Assembly (NCBI RefSeq): GCF_029852145.1
Contig: NC_079977.1
Span: forward strand, 11,032,640-11,096,639
Origin: Microplitis mediator
Lineage: Eukaryota > Arthropoda > Insecta > Hymenoptera > Braconidae
Length of the DNA stretch: 64,000 nt
Reading direction: 5' to 3'
Shown: positions 42,446-53,958 of the stretch, piece after piece
How the letters are laid out: each line of letters opens with the position of its first letter
Position numbering within the stretch: position 1 is the first letter of the stretch
The notes under the pieces: generated by a model
Databases searched by the model: none
What the model saw: the letters and a program-made list of their open reading frames with translations, nothing else
What the model was told of the DNA's origin: nothing
Made by a program: the position numbers and the translations under genes

Positions 42446-43209
42446 ATTGAGATGAAATGTATGTGGCATCAATTTATTCGTGATGTGATTAGTGGAGAAA
42501 TTTATTCGTCATCTGATTGGTGAAAATCGAATTTTTTAGTACCGATAAACGACACCTGAATATAGCATTGTGGATAAAATATATACTATTAATATAGCAA
42601 TAGTAAAGGTGAATTTTCATGGAATTTATTTAATAATGCATAGTTGTTTAGTTTCGAGAATTATTAAGTTAGAAAAGCACGTATCGCTCTAACTTTCAAT
42701 AAAATTTTAATAATTATCAAAATCATAAACCAATTTCATTTTTTATTTTTGTATTGTAATTTAGTTTTTATAGTTTTTTATAATTAAACTTGTGTTGTGA
42801 AAAATACTCAAGAATTTATAGTACTAATGTGACTTCAGTGGTTATTAAAATTGAATTTTAGTGGATTAACGGTAGGTGGAGCCAAAAATTTCTTATTGAG
42901 AACTAATTGTATTGACATAATTGTCGTTCTTATCGAGTGTACCCTCAAACTATAAGTGTAGACTAAGGGCATAGACTATGTGTATATAGACATATGCATG
43001 TTATGCGTCTATACACTCCATGTCCATAGCCGTTCTTTTTCGTCCAGATCGCGTCCTGTTCATACGGTGTTGAGCGCCATTTTGATTATTGTATAATTTA
43101 CGCGCACATGCAGTTACTTATTTTATAAAAATATATAATAATTAATAAATATTGAAATTAAATTTTATAAAAATTTAATTATTCAGATTAAGTGTCAAAA
43201 TTTTTTAAT
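42446..43209. other. Upstream region of the OB-fold gene
   Basis: AT-rich. A GC-normal patch at 43010-43110 (CCATGTCCATAGCCGTTC, GATCGCGTCCTGTTC, TTGAGCGCCATTTTG) could be promoter or 5' UTR of the gene at 43210. No TATA box or initiator is convincing. Confidence 0.3.
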
Positions 43210-44397
43210 ATGGTCAAGACAAGAGACGAGTGGATCCGTTGGTTTACCAGCGATGAAGAGATAAAATCTTATCATGTGGGCGACGATACTGTGTTAGGTA
43301 TTCTTTTTAAAAAAATAACATAATCTGAATTTAAATTAAATTAAATTTTTTTAAATTTTATTCCTAATTTATTGATTTTACATTTTTTAAATTTTATTTG
43401 ATTTACAGAAAATTTCGAGGTTAAGTCACATGTGTCGAGGGTACATCCTCTGTAAAGACCAAGTATAGTCCGCAGACTCCTCTCTTTAAAATCTACGCCA
43501 GTAATGGCAAGTCACAGACGACAAAAATGGTATTTTGGGGCAAAAATGCCACTAAGTGGTCTCCATTGATTAGTGAGCGTTCGGTAAGTGGAATAATTTA
43601 GATTCATGTATTTTGTCTTGAACGTTATTATTATAAAATGATTAAGATTTTATTTTTATTCATTGTTATTTCAGATTATACGTGTTCAATGGGCCAAGGT
43701 GTGCACTCCTAACTCTCAATGGAAAGGACTAGTTGCTGTAACTGCCAATACTGAATTGAATATTCAGGCTAATACGACTATTACTTTTGAAGATGAGAAG
43801 TTTTTGGACCCTGTAGTGGTTAATTCTAATCCGGTGGTTTATGAAGAAATCTTATTGCAAGATATTGCTGCTCATCAAGATAAAAAAATTAGTAAGAATT
43901 TAAATTGTTTAAATATAATTTTATAGTTATTAATTTTTTTACATGGTTAATTTGTTTTATTTTTAATTATATTTCAGACGTGAAAGGTTGGATTAAGGTA
44001 CCATTTCAACACGTTACTTTCGGCGGAGGTAGCCGTGGATGTGGTTCAATTGTAGACCATGAATGGCGTATCAGAGTAACCGTTCGCTTATTTCTCGACA
44101 ATCCCCTTTTAAAAAAAGGGTCACATGTTTCTGTCAACGGTGTGATTTCTCCACATTGTAACTAGGCTTATTTGCTATGTTTGGATTTATAAATAAAATT
44201 TTTAATTAATTTTAATTTTTAATTTGACAGACGGTTCTTCATTAATTTGCGACAACATTGGTGATGTTGTGATCACCGCTAATGAGAATATACTCTCTGA
44301 GGATGAATTGAACGGGATGGGATTTTACACACCGAAACGCAAGATAGAAGGCGATACTGAGAAGCCATCTTCGAAAAGATCACCGTTTGATAATTAA
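43210..44397 (+). CDS. Five-exon OB-fold (RPA-like single-strand DNA-binding) gene
   Basis: Exons 43210-43297, 43426-43583, 43675-43891, 43978-44157 and 44231-44397, with GT..AG introns of 73-128 bp. The lengths sum to 810 bp (269 codons and TAA), and every exon joins in phase. The second acceptor (TTAAG at 43421-43425) was chosen because the nearer CAG at 43406-43408 gives a stop in exon 2. The protein has LFKIYASNGKSQTTKMVFWG, then AKVCTPNSQWKGLVAVTANTEL and a C-terminal basic tail with TPKRKIEG and SSKRSPFD that could be a nuclear signal. The strand/GK.W/Y pattern fits an OB-fold of the RPA70 type, which binds single-stranded DNA in the nucleus. That is my inference: no strict signature, and no zinc ribbon. 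Some Helitrons carry RPA genes, and a Helitron Rep/helicase lies 4.8 kb downstream on the same strand, but introns and distance make a shared element uncertain. Confidence 0.65.
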
Positions 44398-44517
44398 CTC
44401 TAAAGTAACGTTAAATAATTTATTATTTTTGAAAAAAATTGCGTGACCTGATTAAAATTAGCAGCTATAATTAAACCATCAATTGGAAGAAGGAAATAAT
44501 TCCAAAAAAAAGTAATG

Positions 44518-44705
44518 CCCGATAAAAAAAGATTTTATACGATTGTATAAAATTATATACAAAAAATGGCCCGATCGGAATGTATACAACTGTATAAAAA
44601 TTGTATACAATTCTATAAAAAATGTCTACAATTGGATCGGGCCATTTTTTCTATTCAATTTATATATAGTCTATATATAATTGTATAAAATCTTTTTTCA
44701 TCTGG
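44518..44705. mobile_element. 188-bp palindromic MITE, TG duplication
   Basis: Left end CCCGATAAAAAAAGATTTTATAC; complement of the right end CCAGATGAAAAAAGATTTTATAC. TG flanks both sides (44516-44517, 44706-44707). The interior also mirrors (ATGGCCCGATC / GATCGGGCCAT). It lies 120 bp after the OB-fold gene. Confidence 0.85.
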
Positions 44706-45231
44706 TGGAGATGATTCCCTTCTTCTAATTATAAATCATGAAGTGAATAGCTTATACGTATTGATTAGTGGAATAAAGTATTATTTGATTTAAAAAATCA
44801 GTATTAAAAGTATGACTGAATTTAATCCTAATAGTAGTTACACTTCATGATATTAAGTAGTTAATAAAACGTAAATTTATTAATTAATTGAGATTAATTA
44901 AGAACAAAAGTTACCTGATAGACTTAACAATGATATTAAAAATTAAAGGAGTTTTAGAGTATAATAGCATAAATTATTGTAGTGTTACAAACATTAGAAT
45001 TAAAATATGATTAATATATATGATACGATTGCTCAATATTATCCAGTTTATTAGATAATATTATTATGAAAATCACTTTAAAATTTAATTTATGATATAA
45101 TTTACTTTTTTTAACTTGTCAGGTCACATAATTTCTTTTTAAAAAGATAAATTACTGGTGTTGTCAAGCGGATTATAACTAATATCGATATTAATTATGA
45201 AATTACTAATTGTTTTTTAAAAACAGTGCCT
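44706..45231. other. Spacer
   Basis: AT-rich, nothing seen. Confidence 0.4.
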
Positions 45232-45308
45232 TATATGGATGGATTTTTGCAATAACGTTTTAACTTATAAGGTTAGTTGAGACGTTATTGCAAAAATCCG
45301 TCCATATA
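45232..45308. mobile_element. 77-bp hairpin
   Basis: TATATGGATGGATTTTTGC and AATAACGT on the left pair with the right arm with one mismatch over 27 bp. The loop is about 23 bases. A short MITE or hairpin insertion; no duplication is certain. Confidence 0.75.
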
Positions 45309-45832
45309 TTATTTGTTAACATGTGCTCGACACTTAAGTATTTATCTGTGGCAATAATATCATTTAATGATCTTAGATTGAGTACCGGATAATTACCATT
45401 TCAAATAATATATTTAATAACATTTTTATTTTTATACTGATAAGGTATCGACGAGACTCTTAATTACTTTTTTTTTTACTTTGTTTAAAAAATAGTGTGT
45501 TGTACTCTGTTTCAAAAAATTTTATTTAGTTGGTACGGATATTTAAACAAAGATCATTCCATAATAGATTCTACATATTTAAATTGCTTATAATTTTTTT
45601 TCAAGCCATGGGAAATAATTTACTAGATACAAAATACTATACCACCACGACTAAATAATTTTTTTTGAATAATAATTTGCGAGGATTTTTAATTATATAA
45701 TTTGTACTTTGAGTTTCTCAACAAAATCTATTACTACAACAGTTAATATTTTATCATATTTATGGTAACAATTTTTTATATGTATTGGTTAAAAAAAATT
45801 TTAATGTAAACCTAAAAATAAACAATAAGCAT
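45309..45832. other. Spacer
   Basis: AT-rich, nothing seen. Confidence 0.4.
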
Positions 45833-45834
45833 TA

Positions 45835-46840
45835 GGGTGTTTAAAAAAAAAAAAACATTTTTTTTTCTTGTGGTATCCAAAAATTGAAAGTATAACTAAA
45901 AATAAAAATTTTGGTACCATTCTGAGCTCTTAATAATGATATTAAGGTTTGGCTCAATCCATTTTTCTATTTTCCATTTAAATGACAAGAGAAAAAAAAT
46001 TTTTTTTTTTAGAATTTTTTAGCTCATATACCAATCAACAGATTTTAATGCACAACAAATGTTTTTGTAGGAAATTGAACGCTCTACAAAAAAACTTTCT
46101 TATCATTTTTTGATAAATCCCACTGTTCAAAAGTTATTTGAGCTTCAAGTCAAATTTATTGTAAATTTTGAGATTTTTTTACTTTCCCGGCGAAACTATC
46201 AGTCTTATCAAAAAATATCACGGGAACTTTTTTGTAGATAATTTTATTCTTTACAAATTATTAGAAATAAAAGTTTTCAAAATTCTGCGTTGTTTTCAAG
46301 TTATTCTCATTTTAATGTCAAGCTCTTAAAAAAATAGATTTATGATTAATTTTAAGAGCTTGACATTGAAATGAAAATAAATTTAAAACCATGCGGTATT
46401 TCGAAAAATTTTATTCGTAACAATTGGTAAGGAATAAAATTACCTACAAAAAAGTTTCTATGACATTTTGTAATAAGACTGATAGTTTCGCCAGAAAGTG
46501 AAAAGATCTCAAAATTTACTATAAATTTGACTTGAAACTTAAATAACTTTTGAACAGTGGGATTTATCAAAAAATGATAAGAGACTTTTTTTGTAGAGTG
46601 TTCAATTTCCTACAAAAAGTTTTATTGCGCATAAAAATCCGTTGAGTGGTCTGTAAGCTAGAAAATTCTAAAAAAAAAAAAAATTTTTTTCCTATGTTAT
46701 TTAAATGGAAAATAGAAAAATGGATTGAGACAAACCTTAATATTATTATTAAGAGCTCGGATTGGCACCAAAATTTTTATTTTCAGGTATACTTTCAATT
46801 TTTGAATACCAAAAAAAAATTTTTTTTTTCTGAAACACCC
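45835..46840. mobile_element. 1006-bp fold-back element, GGGTG ends, TA duplication
   Basis: TA (45833-45834), then GGGTGTTTAAAAAAAA; right end TTCTGAAACACCC, then TA (46841-46842). Arms mirror over about 480 bp around 46335: GGAAATTGAACGCTC and its complement, AAGTCAAATTTATTGTAAATTTTGAGAT and its complement, TTAAAATGTCAAGCTC-like text near the centre. The frames on both strands (46352-46570 minus, 46646-46843 plus) are shadows. Best preserved member of this family in the window. Confidence 0.9.
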
Positions 46841-47070
46841 TAATGAGCATGATAATAATAATTATTTTGTTTAAAAATTTGGGTGTAACATTTTATTGCC
46901 TGTTTATTATCGCTATTTAAAACCTTTCCTACTGCTATGTGAATATCGTCTAACGATGATTTCAAGTAGATGACAATTTTGTTACATATTAAATTTCAAT
47001 CCTAATTCCTATTATAATAATGATACGGTTTATTCATTGACAATGCCATGGTTTATTTTTCATCTTTCAG

Positions 47071-47110
47071 CCCTAAAACTTTTAATTCTGTTTACAATGA
47101 CGGCTAGGTA
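47071..47110 (+). other. Candidate short 5' exon
   Basis: TTTCAG acceptor, 40 bases ending CAATGACGGCTAG, then GTAAGT donor. The exon would hold a start codon and only four codons. I found no partner exons. Confidence 0.12.
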
Positions 47111-48282
47111 AGTATCGGCGATATACCTGCCACCTACACACAAAAAAGTGAGTAAGCGAGAAAATTTACACTGTATTTCATTATTTTATTGTCATTTTAA
47201 AATACCATGTGCATCAATTTAATACTTAATTGTATTACGCGAATTATTATTTCTCTTTCGAAATCGACTTAATGGTTCAGTTTATCATTAATTCGGCTCA
47301 ATATTCACAGATAATTTTTTCATTATCTGCTATTGCAAAGTTCAACGTAAAGTTGATTCTAAATACTGATTGACAAGAATAAATATTCGATGTTAGGTTA
47401 TTCATAGGTAAGTCTCATTATCAATAGATTTCTTATAGACAAATATCTTCACGTTTATTTTTTTACATTAATGACAATCGTGTAGTTTCCAATTACTAAA
47501 TATAATTAATAACAATTTCAATTATAAATGTTTCCTCAAAACTTTAAAATTATTCATTGGTTTGATTTGACAATGTCATTATTTTAATCATTATAAATTT
47601 TGTTTTGATCCATTCATTCATTAATTCTTTTTTTTTTTTTTTAGGTTGAACAAACGTTGGTTGGATCAAAGGACTAACTAGATAGTTTCCATACAAAGAA
47701 ATTGAATGGAAACTTGAATTGATCTGAAGTAACTGTCTGAAATTGAATAGACTGATTATCGATTCGTTGACTACAAAAGTAATAATTACTCCTTTTTTTT
47801 TTTCGATTAAATTTTGATTAGACAAAGTCAACAAGAAGGCCAGATTTTAATAAAAACTTTGGATCTACGACGCATACTATTTCACTGAATTTGAAATAGT
47901 GAATTGAAAAAATTGATTGAAATTGAGCAGTGAAATGAAATGCACTTAAATATGAATATGATAAATAAATTGACCTGAATATAAATATATTAATGAAATT
48001 GACTTAAGTGAAAAAAAATGAAATTGATTTGAATAACAATTGAACGTATAAGTGGTTAATAGTAAATTTAACTTCATTGTTGGCATATGCTACATCAAGA
48101 CTTTGTGGATACATTCAAATGAGTATTAAAAATTGTCATAAATCTTAATTAGTTTTAATATTGCTGTATTAGTTTATTAGTAAATATTCATTGTTATTCT
48201 AATGTATTTTAGATATTAGTTTTGAGGGCTAAATCGAATTATATAATTAAAAATTTTTGATATTACAATTGATTATTTTATT

Positions 48283-48313
48283 GCACACCTCAAGCGCGAA
48301 AGCGCCGGTGTGC
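48283..48313 (+). repeat. GC-rich hairpin with GAAA loop
   Basis: GCACACC..GGTGTGC encloses GCGCGAAAGCGC, a stable hairpin in otherwise AT-rich DNA. The same TGCACACCTC edge recurs inverted at 48981-48990. It resembles the subterminal hairpins of Helitrons, but a CTRR end with the expected T next to it is not convincing. Confidence 0.4.
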
Positions 48314-49189
48314 TTTATGATCGCTCTAAATTTTTTGACTCATTCACTCTCATTAAATTATCTCTAGACTTTTTTGATTACACTAAAATGGGTTAAATTT
48401 TATACCAACACAAAGACAATTTATTAAAGAATAACTTTGACCCAATATTAAGTCGATTAATTATTCCATTAATTAAATATAAATTATTTTAATACCAGTG
48501 ACACGAGTTGTCAATTGTCCTGTATGAAACTTAGTAAACCAAATAACTCTCGATAGACACAATTAATCCGCCAAACTTTTTTTTTATTATCTTTGTATTT
48601 TTGATCACAAGAACCCTATTGAAAATTACTGTCTAAATCCTTTTAGTTTAATTGTAATTAAATAAAATAATAAGACTGCTTATTCACGAAAAGTTTAGCG
48701 GCCATTTTTATTTTTACTATTGTTATTATTACAAAAGTAAATTTTTTTTTTTTTCTCCTCATCAACTACTAGCAGCAGCACTAGCGTAAAACAGTAGGAT
48801 TGAAAAAAAAAGAGCGACATCTACAACAAAAATGCGGGATATTTAGAAAAAATTTAAATAAAAAAAAGAAAATTAAACTGGAATTAAGAAAATAAAAACC
48901 AAATTAATAATTTAAAAGTTGAATAAAAAAATTCATAAAAAAAAAAATAAAAGTAATGATTAAAAATAAAATGAGCAATTGAGGTGTGCAATTTTGGATT
49001 TTCCAACATTTTTATTATTATATTTAATAAATTTATTAAATACATATGAATCTGTAGAAGCATATGTATTATTGTTATGTATTATTAACTAAATAAAATC
49101 TATATAACGACTACTTAATTGGAAATTATTTTTACACGATATAATTTGTTCTTTTGAAATATTGATTTTCCACACTACTATATTTCACT

Positions 49190-50407
49190 ATGGGACGCAG
49201 AAAAATTATTAGGACACCTGAAGAAGAACAAGAATTAAAAAGAGTTCGACGCGAGAAACAAAATGAACAACGGCGAAATCGTCGACAAGATCAACGAAAA
49301 AATGATAAACCTACATATAATTTCGAAGCCACTGCTGGTCCATCAAACCTTTATAATCCTATTTCTCATGTCTTTTCAGATTATAATTACTCGGTTACTC
49401 AGCCGTTACTTCAAAATATAGTTATTAATCGCGATGCTAATATTACTAATATTTATACTCTTAATAATATTACTAATGATCTCATTCATGAAAATTACAT
49501 TGGTCATATGGATATTTTATGCATGCACTGTACTGCCAAATATTTCAAAAATGAAATGGTCTCTAATAGAGGGAATTCATTCAATGACTGTTGTCATCAT
49601 GGTGAAGTAAAATTAGATCCTTTACCTGAATTTCCTGTCGATTTAAAATTATTATTTGAAGGTACTCACGAAAAATCTCGAAATTTTTTTGAACGTATTC
49701 GGAACTTTAATAGTTCGTTTTCTTTTGCATCATTTAATGCTAATTTTGTTGATCTTAGTGCTCAAAGGAGAGGCCCATATTGTTTCAAAATACAGGGACA
49801 AGTTTACTATCAAATGAATACATCACTTTATCCTCCTTCCGATGAATCACCAAGTTATGGCCAACTGTTTATAGTTGATTCTGCGGAAGCCGCAGACTTT
49901 CGAGTTCAGAGAAATGTAAATTGTGATAAAGAACTTTTATTACTTATTGACAGAATATTACGTCAACACAATCAATTTTCTATGTCTTATATAATGATGA
50001 AAGACATACTACAAACAGAATCGATAATTGATGCAAGTGGTAATACTATTGAACCTGAATTGAATTTGTTATTCACATTAAAACCTGGTATGGACATTCG
50101 ACGTTACAACTATCAAAGAGCAAATGAAGTTGCCGCGGTATTTTTAACGACAGCTGATGGTGATATACCTGAATCATATGTGACTGTTCAAAATAAAAAT
50201 ACCAAAACTTTTCAACGATTAAGTATTATGGATCCTAATACTGAACCATGGATATATCCTTTATTTTATCCACATGGCAATCAAGGTTGGCATGATTCTA
50301 TAAAACGTGTAATTCATACAAATCGAAGAGTAACTCGAAAGATTATTACAAATATAAATTGGCTATTAGAGATGACTTTAATCCTTTTCTCATGGGCAGG
50401 CGATTAA
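49190..50407 (+). pseudogene. Helitron Rep-Hel, N-terminal part
   Basis: 405 codons. MGRRKIIRTPEEEQELKRVR is a basic, charged N-terminus (nuclear-signal-like). Around residues 100-140 HMDILCMHCTAKYF and CCHHGEVKL form the Cys/His-rich segment used as a zinc-finger-like module in Helitrons. FIVDSAEAADFRVQRN and MDPNTEPWIYPLFYPHGNQGWH are well-known Helitron blocks before Rep. A one-base loss near 50341 shifts the frame; the true protein continues in the 50359 frame with LAIRDDFNPFLMGRRL. Confidence 0.9.
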
Positions 50408-51801
50408 CACAACAGTGGGTTGTCGATAGTTATGTAAAAATTGAAAAAGATAGATTAAATTATTGTAAATATAATCAGAAAAAGTTACGTGCAGAATCAT
50501 ATCAAGGATTATTGGATCATTTGCAATCTCAAGTTGACAACAACTCAAATAACAAAATAGGCAAAATTATTATTTTACCATCAACCTTTACCGGCTCTCC
50601 AAGAAATATGGTACAACATTATCAGGATGCAATGTCTATCGTTAGAAAATTTCAAAAACCAGATTTATTTATTACAATGACATGCAATCCAAAATGGCGC
50701 GAGATTTCAGAAAATTTACTGCCAGGACAAACAGCATCTGATAGACCTGATTTAGTAGCTCGTGTATTTTGTATAAAAAAAGATATTTTAATTAAAATGA
50801 TTACAAAAGATCATCTTTTTGGAAAAGTTCTCGCTTATAACTGGGTGATTGAATTTCAGAAAAGAGCATTACCACATTTACATATGTTACTTACTTTAGA
50901 CAATGGATCTAAGATGTTGACGTCTGAGCGAGTACATAAATTTATACTTGCAGAAACACCTGATGAAGCTACAGATACTACGCTATATAATATTGTTACA
51001 ACAAATATGCTTCATGGGCCTTGTGGAGATTGGTGTATTATAAATGGAAAATGCTCGAAAAAATTCCCAAAACCGTTTCAAAATGAAACTTTAATGGATA
51101 TTAATGGGTATCCTTCTTATCGTCGTCGTGATAATGGAACAACATGCACAAGAAATCAAACAGTTTTTGATAATCGACATGTTGTACCATATAATCCTGT
51201 TTTGCTTTCAACGTTTAATTGTCATATCAATGTTGAAGTAGTATCAACGGTAAAAGCAGTTAAATATTTATATAAATATGTATATAAAGGACACGACAAA
51301 GCAGGTATTACGATAAATGGTAATTTACAAAATCCTTCAACGTCCACATCAAAAGAAAATGGCTATTCATCCAATCAATCAGAAGATAATTTGACTATAA
51401 GTCATGATGAAGTAAAGAACTTTGTTGATGCTCGCTACGTTGGACCAGTTGAAGCTGCATGGCAAATTTTATGTAAACCATTACAAGAAAAAAGTCATTC
51501 AATTTTACGTTTACCGGTGCATATACCAAATCAACATAATATTATTGTAAATTATGATTGCAATGAAAACGATCTAATTGAAGCTTTACAAAAACAATCG
51601 ATGTTGATTGATTATTTTTCTTTAAATGAACATGATCCATCAGCTAGACAATATATCTATAGTGATATTCCGTATCATTACACGTTCTCCAAAAAAAAAA
51701 AGGTTCTCGAATATTACAGTGGCATCCTCGACAACGATCTTTTAACGTTATTGGTCGCATGTATTCTGTCAATCCAGTTCAAATTGAATTGTTTCATTTA
51801 A
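50359..51801 (+). pseudogene. Helitron Rep endonuclease part
   Basis: 480 codons. IEFQKRALPHLHMLL contains the HUH-type metal-binding HLH (50875-50883). PDLFITMTCNPKW precedes it. VKYLYKYVYKGHDKAG (near 51255-51305) is the catalytic tyrosine block that nicks DNA and holds the 5' end during rolling-circle transposition. At 51691-51700 a run of ten A shifts the frame, and the helicase goes on in the 51759 frame. Whether that slip is a mutation, a sequencing error or a programmed shift cannot be told here. Confidence 0.9.
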
Positions 51802-53105
51802 AAATATTGCTTCTTCACATTAAAGGAGCAAGAAGCTACGAAGAGCTTTCAACAGTTAATGGAGTCCTTTATGATACATTTACAAAAGCCTGTTTGGCAG
51901 CAGGACTCATTGAAGATGATGATGAATGGAAGCGAACACTAAATGAAGCAACCATTTGGATAATGCCTCGACAATTACGTTGTTTTTTTGTACGTATACT
52001 AATTCATTGCCAACCACTTCATCCACATGAACTTTGGGATGAGTTCAAAGAATCTATGTCCGATGATTTAGTTAAGCGGTTTGGTTTAGAAAATGGACTA
52101 AAGAAAGCATATATTTTCATCAATTTGATGCTTCATAAAGAAGGTTACAGTCTAAAGACATTCCCTACAATGCCACAAATAACTGACATTGAAGATATTG
52201 ATGATTCAGAACACCATTCCTTACACGACGAAATGAATCGTTCAAATTATAATAAATTAAATACAAACCAAAAAGAAATTGTAAACTATGTTTTAACGTT
52301 AATTGAAAAAGATGATGTTAACAGTAAATGTATTTTTATTGATGGACCAGGAGGCTCTGGCAAAACTTTTATTTACACAACATTATTTCAATTATTAAAA
52401 GATAGAAGTAAAATTGTATGTACGATGGCCTATACAGGTATTGCAGCAACTCTTTTATCGAACGGAAAAACTGTACATAAGATATTTGGTTTACCAGTTC
52501 CTATGTTTTCTGACTCATCATCAAACGTCAAACCAAATTCAAAAGAAGGAACATTTTTAAGAAACGTTAATGTATTCATCTGGGATGAAGCACCTATGGC
52601 ACCTAGGTATGCTTTAGAAATTGCAGACCGTACTTTACGACACATAATGAATAATAATGTTCCTTTTTGTGGAAAAATAATGATCTTAGGCGGAGATTTT
52701 CGTCAATTGCTCCCAGTACAACCTCATGCGACAAGATCTGAGACAATTAATTTATCAATCAAATTTAGTTCATTGTGGAGTCACTTTCGGACTTTTTCGT
52801 TAAAACAGAATATGAGGGCATTACGCGAAGAAACTGAATTCGTTCAGTTTTTATTAGACGTCGGAGATGAAAAAATTAACGATACTTCTGATAGAATTTC
52901 ACTTCCAAATTCATGCTCAACATCGATTCGAAGTAACATTGTAAAAAATATATATCAAAAAACTATTACCGGAAAACATTACGATGAACTTACCGGAACG
53001 GTAATTCTTTCTGCACGAAATATTGATGTAGATACGATTAATCAAGAAGTTGTTGAGCTTTTAGATATAAACACTGAAAAAATATACACCCCCTCGCAGA
53101 TTTGA
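51759..53105 (+). pseudogene. Helitron Pif1-type helicase part
   Basis: 448 codons. YSVNPVQIELFHLKILLLH opens the helicase linker. Walker A is GPGGSGKT (52344-52367), Walker B IWDEAPM, motif III GGDFRQLLPV, and IVCTMAYTGIAA lies between. The 5'-to-3' helicase would unwind the donor strand. The frame meets the 331-bp insertion at 53091 and a stop 15 bases further on. The minus frame at 52430-52645 is a shadow. Confidence 0.95.
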
Positions 53106-53421
53106 ATCACGGTGGAAACACGGTGGGTTTGTTCCATTGTACCACTGTGACTACGCGGTGGATACACCGTGGAACCACGGTGGTGAAATAGCACAAAGCT
53201 ACCGTGGAATCACGGTGGGTACACCGCGTAATCACAGTGGGAACACCGTGTATACACAGTGGTCAAGCCACCGTGAAATCACGGTGGACACACCGCGTAA
53301 TCACAGTGGATACACTGTGTATACCCGGTGGTAAAATGGAACAAACCCACCGTGTAACCACGGTGGATTCACGGTGTTTACACTTCCACGGTGTTTCCAC
53401 CGTGATTCAAATCTGCGAGGG
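53091..53421 (+). mobile_element. 331-bp MITE made of CACGGTGG-type repeats, inserted in the helicase
   Basis: The termini CCCTCGCAGATTTGAATCAC are exact inverse copies at both ends, followed by GGTGGAAACAC. CC stands on both sides (53089-53090, 53422-53423), a 2-bp duplication. The insertion plus one CC is 333 bp, and removing it gives an open helicase frame (TAC ACC | GCT ATT), which proves the border. The interior is a degenerate tandem of about 16 bp with ACGGTGG, CCACCGTG and CACAGTGG forms in alternating orientation. Frames at 53137-53334 and 53204-53431 are translations of it. Confidence 0.95.
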
Positions 53422-53958
53422 CCGCTATTGATAGTACCGAAAATTGTGACAATGGAGAATTTGAAGAGGCAATTTTAACAGAATATCTCAATACGTTAAA
53501 TCCACCAAATATTGCTCTTTACGAACTTCGATTAAGACAATATTCAATCATTATGTTAATTAGAAATCTTACTTTAAGTGAAGGTTTATGTAACGGTACT
53601 AGACTAATGGTTTTACAATTAAGTACTAATGTCTTGCGTTGTAAGATATTAACAGGTGACAGAGCAGGAAACATTGTCTTTATAAATCGTATAACATTAT
53701 ATTGTGAAAATATATATCCTTTTACTTTTAAACGACGACAATTTCCAGTTAAACTAGCATTTTGTATGACTATAAATAAAGCCCAAGGGCAAACGTTTAA
53801 TAAAATTGGAATCGATCTTACGAAGGATGTGTTTAACCATGGACAGTTGTATGTTGCGTTTTCTCGAGTACGTAGCGGAACTCATTAGAAGTTTTCTTTA
53901 AGAATAATAAAACTGATAGATTAGTTAAAAATTATGTTTATAAGGAACTTTATGTTTA
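53422..53958 (+). pseudogene. Helitron helicase C-terminal part
   Basis: After the MITE the frame reads AIDSTENCDNGEFEEAILTEY, then IIMLIRNLTLSEGLCNGTRLMV, VKLAFCMTINKAQGQTF (motif V/VI) and GQLYVAFSRVRS. A TAG at 53886 is due to a one-base loss around 53877; in the other register the sequence continues with NSLEVFFKN and KELYV to TAA at about 53958, the normal Helitron end. Confidence 0.9.

Larger units (their letters stand above)
46843..49189. other. AT-rich region upstream of the Helitron
   Basis: A short candidate exon at 47071-47110 is listed separately. The minus frame at 47550-47834 is low complexity. Otherwise AT-rich filler, with an inverted pair (TGCACACCTC at 48282-48291, GAGGTGTGCA at 48981-48990) around it. 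Confidence 0.4.
49190..53958 (+). mobile_element. Helitron Rep/helicase (Rep-Hel) transposon, coding part
   Basis: Rolling-circle DNA transposon of the Helitron group. One long reading unit has been broken by three single-base shifts (about 50341, the A-run at 51691-51700, and about 53877) and by a 331-bp insertion (53091-53421). Domain order: Cys/His-rich N-terminus, Rep endonuclease with HLH motif, Pif1-type helicase. The element ends (TC.., CTRR with hairpin) were not identified. Divergence is low enough that the frame is otherwise open over 4.7 kb, so inactivation is recent. Confidence 0.9.

Noticed and set aside
48283..48340. Helitron 3' end (hairpin followed by CTCTAA)
   Set aside because: The expected CTRR followed by T is not met and it lies upstream of the Rep gene; left as a hairpin only.
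53137..53431. Two overlapping ORFs rich in Thr, His and Gly
   Set aside because: They are the repeat interior of the MITE inserted in the helicase, open in several frames because the unit lacks stops.
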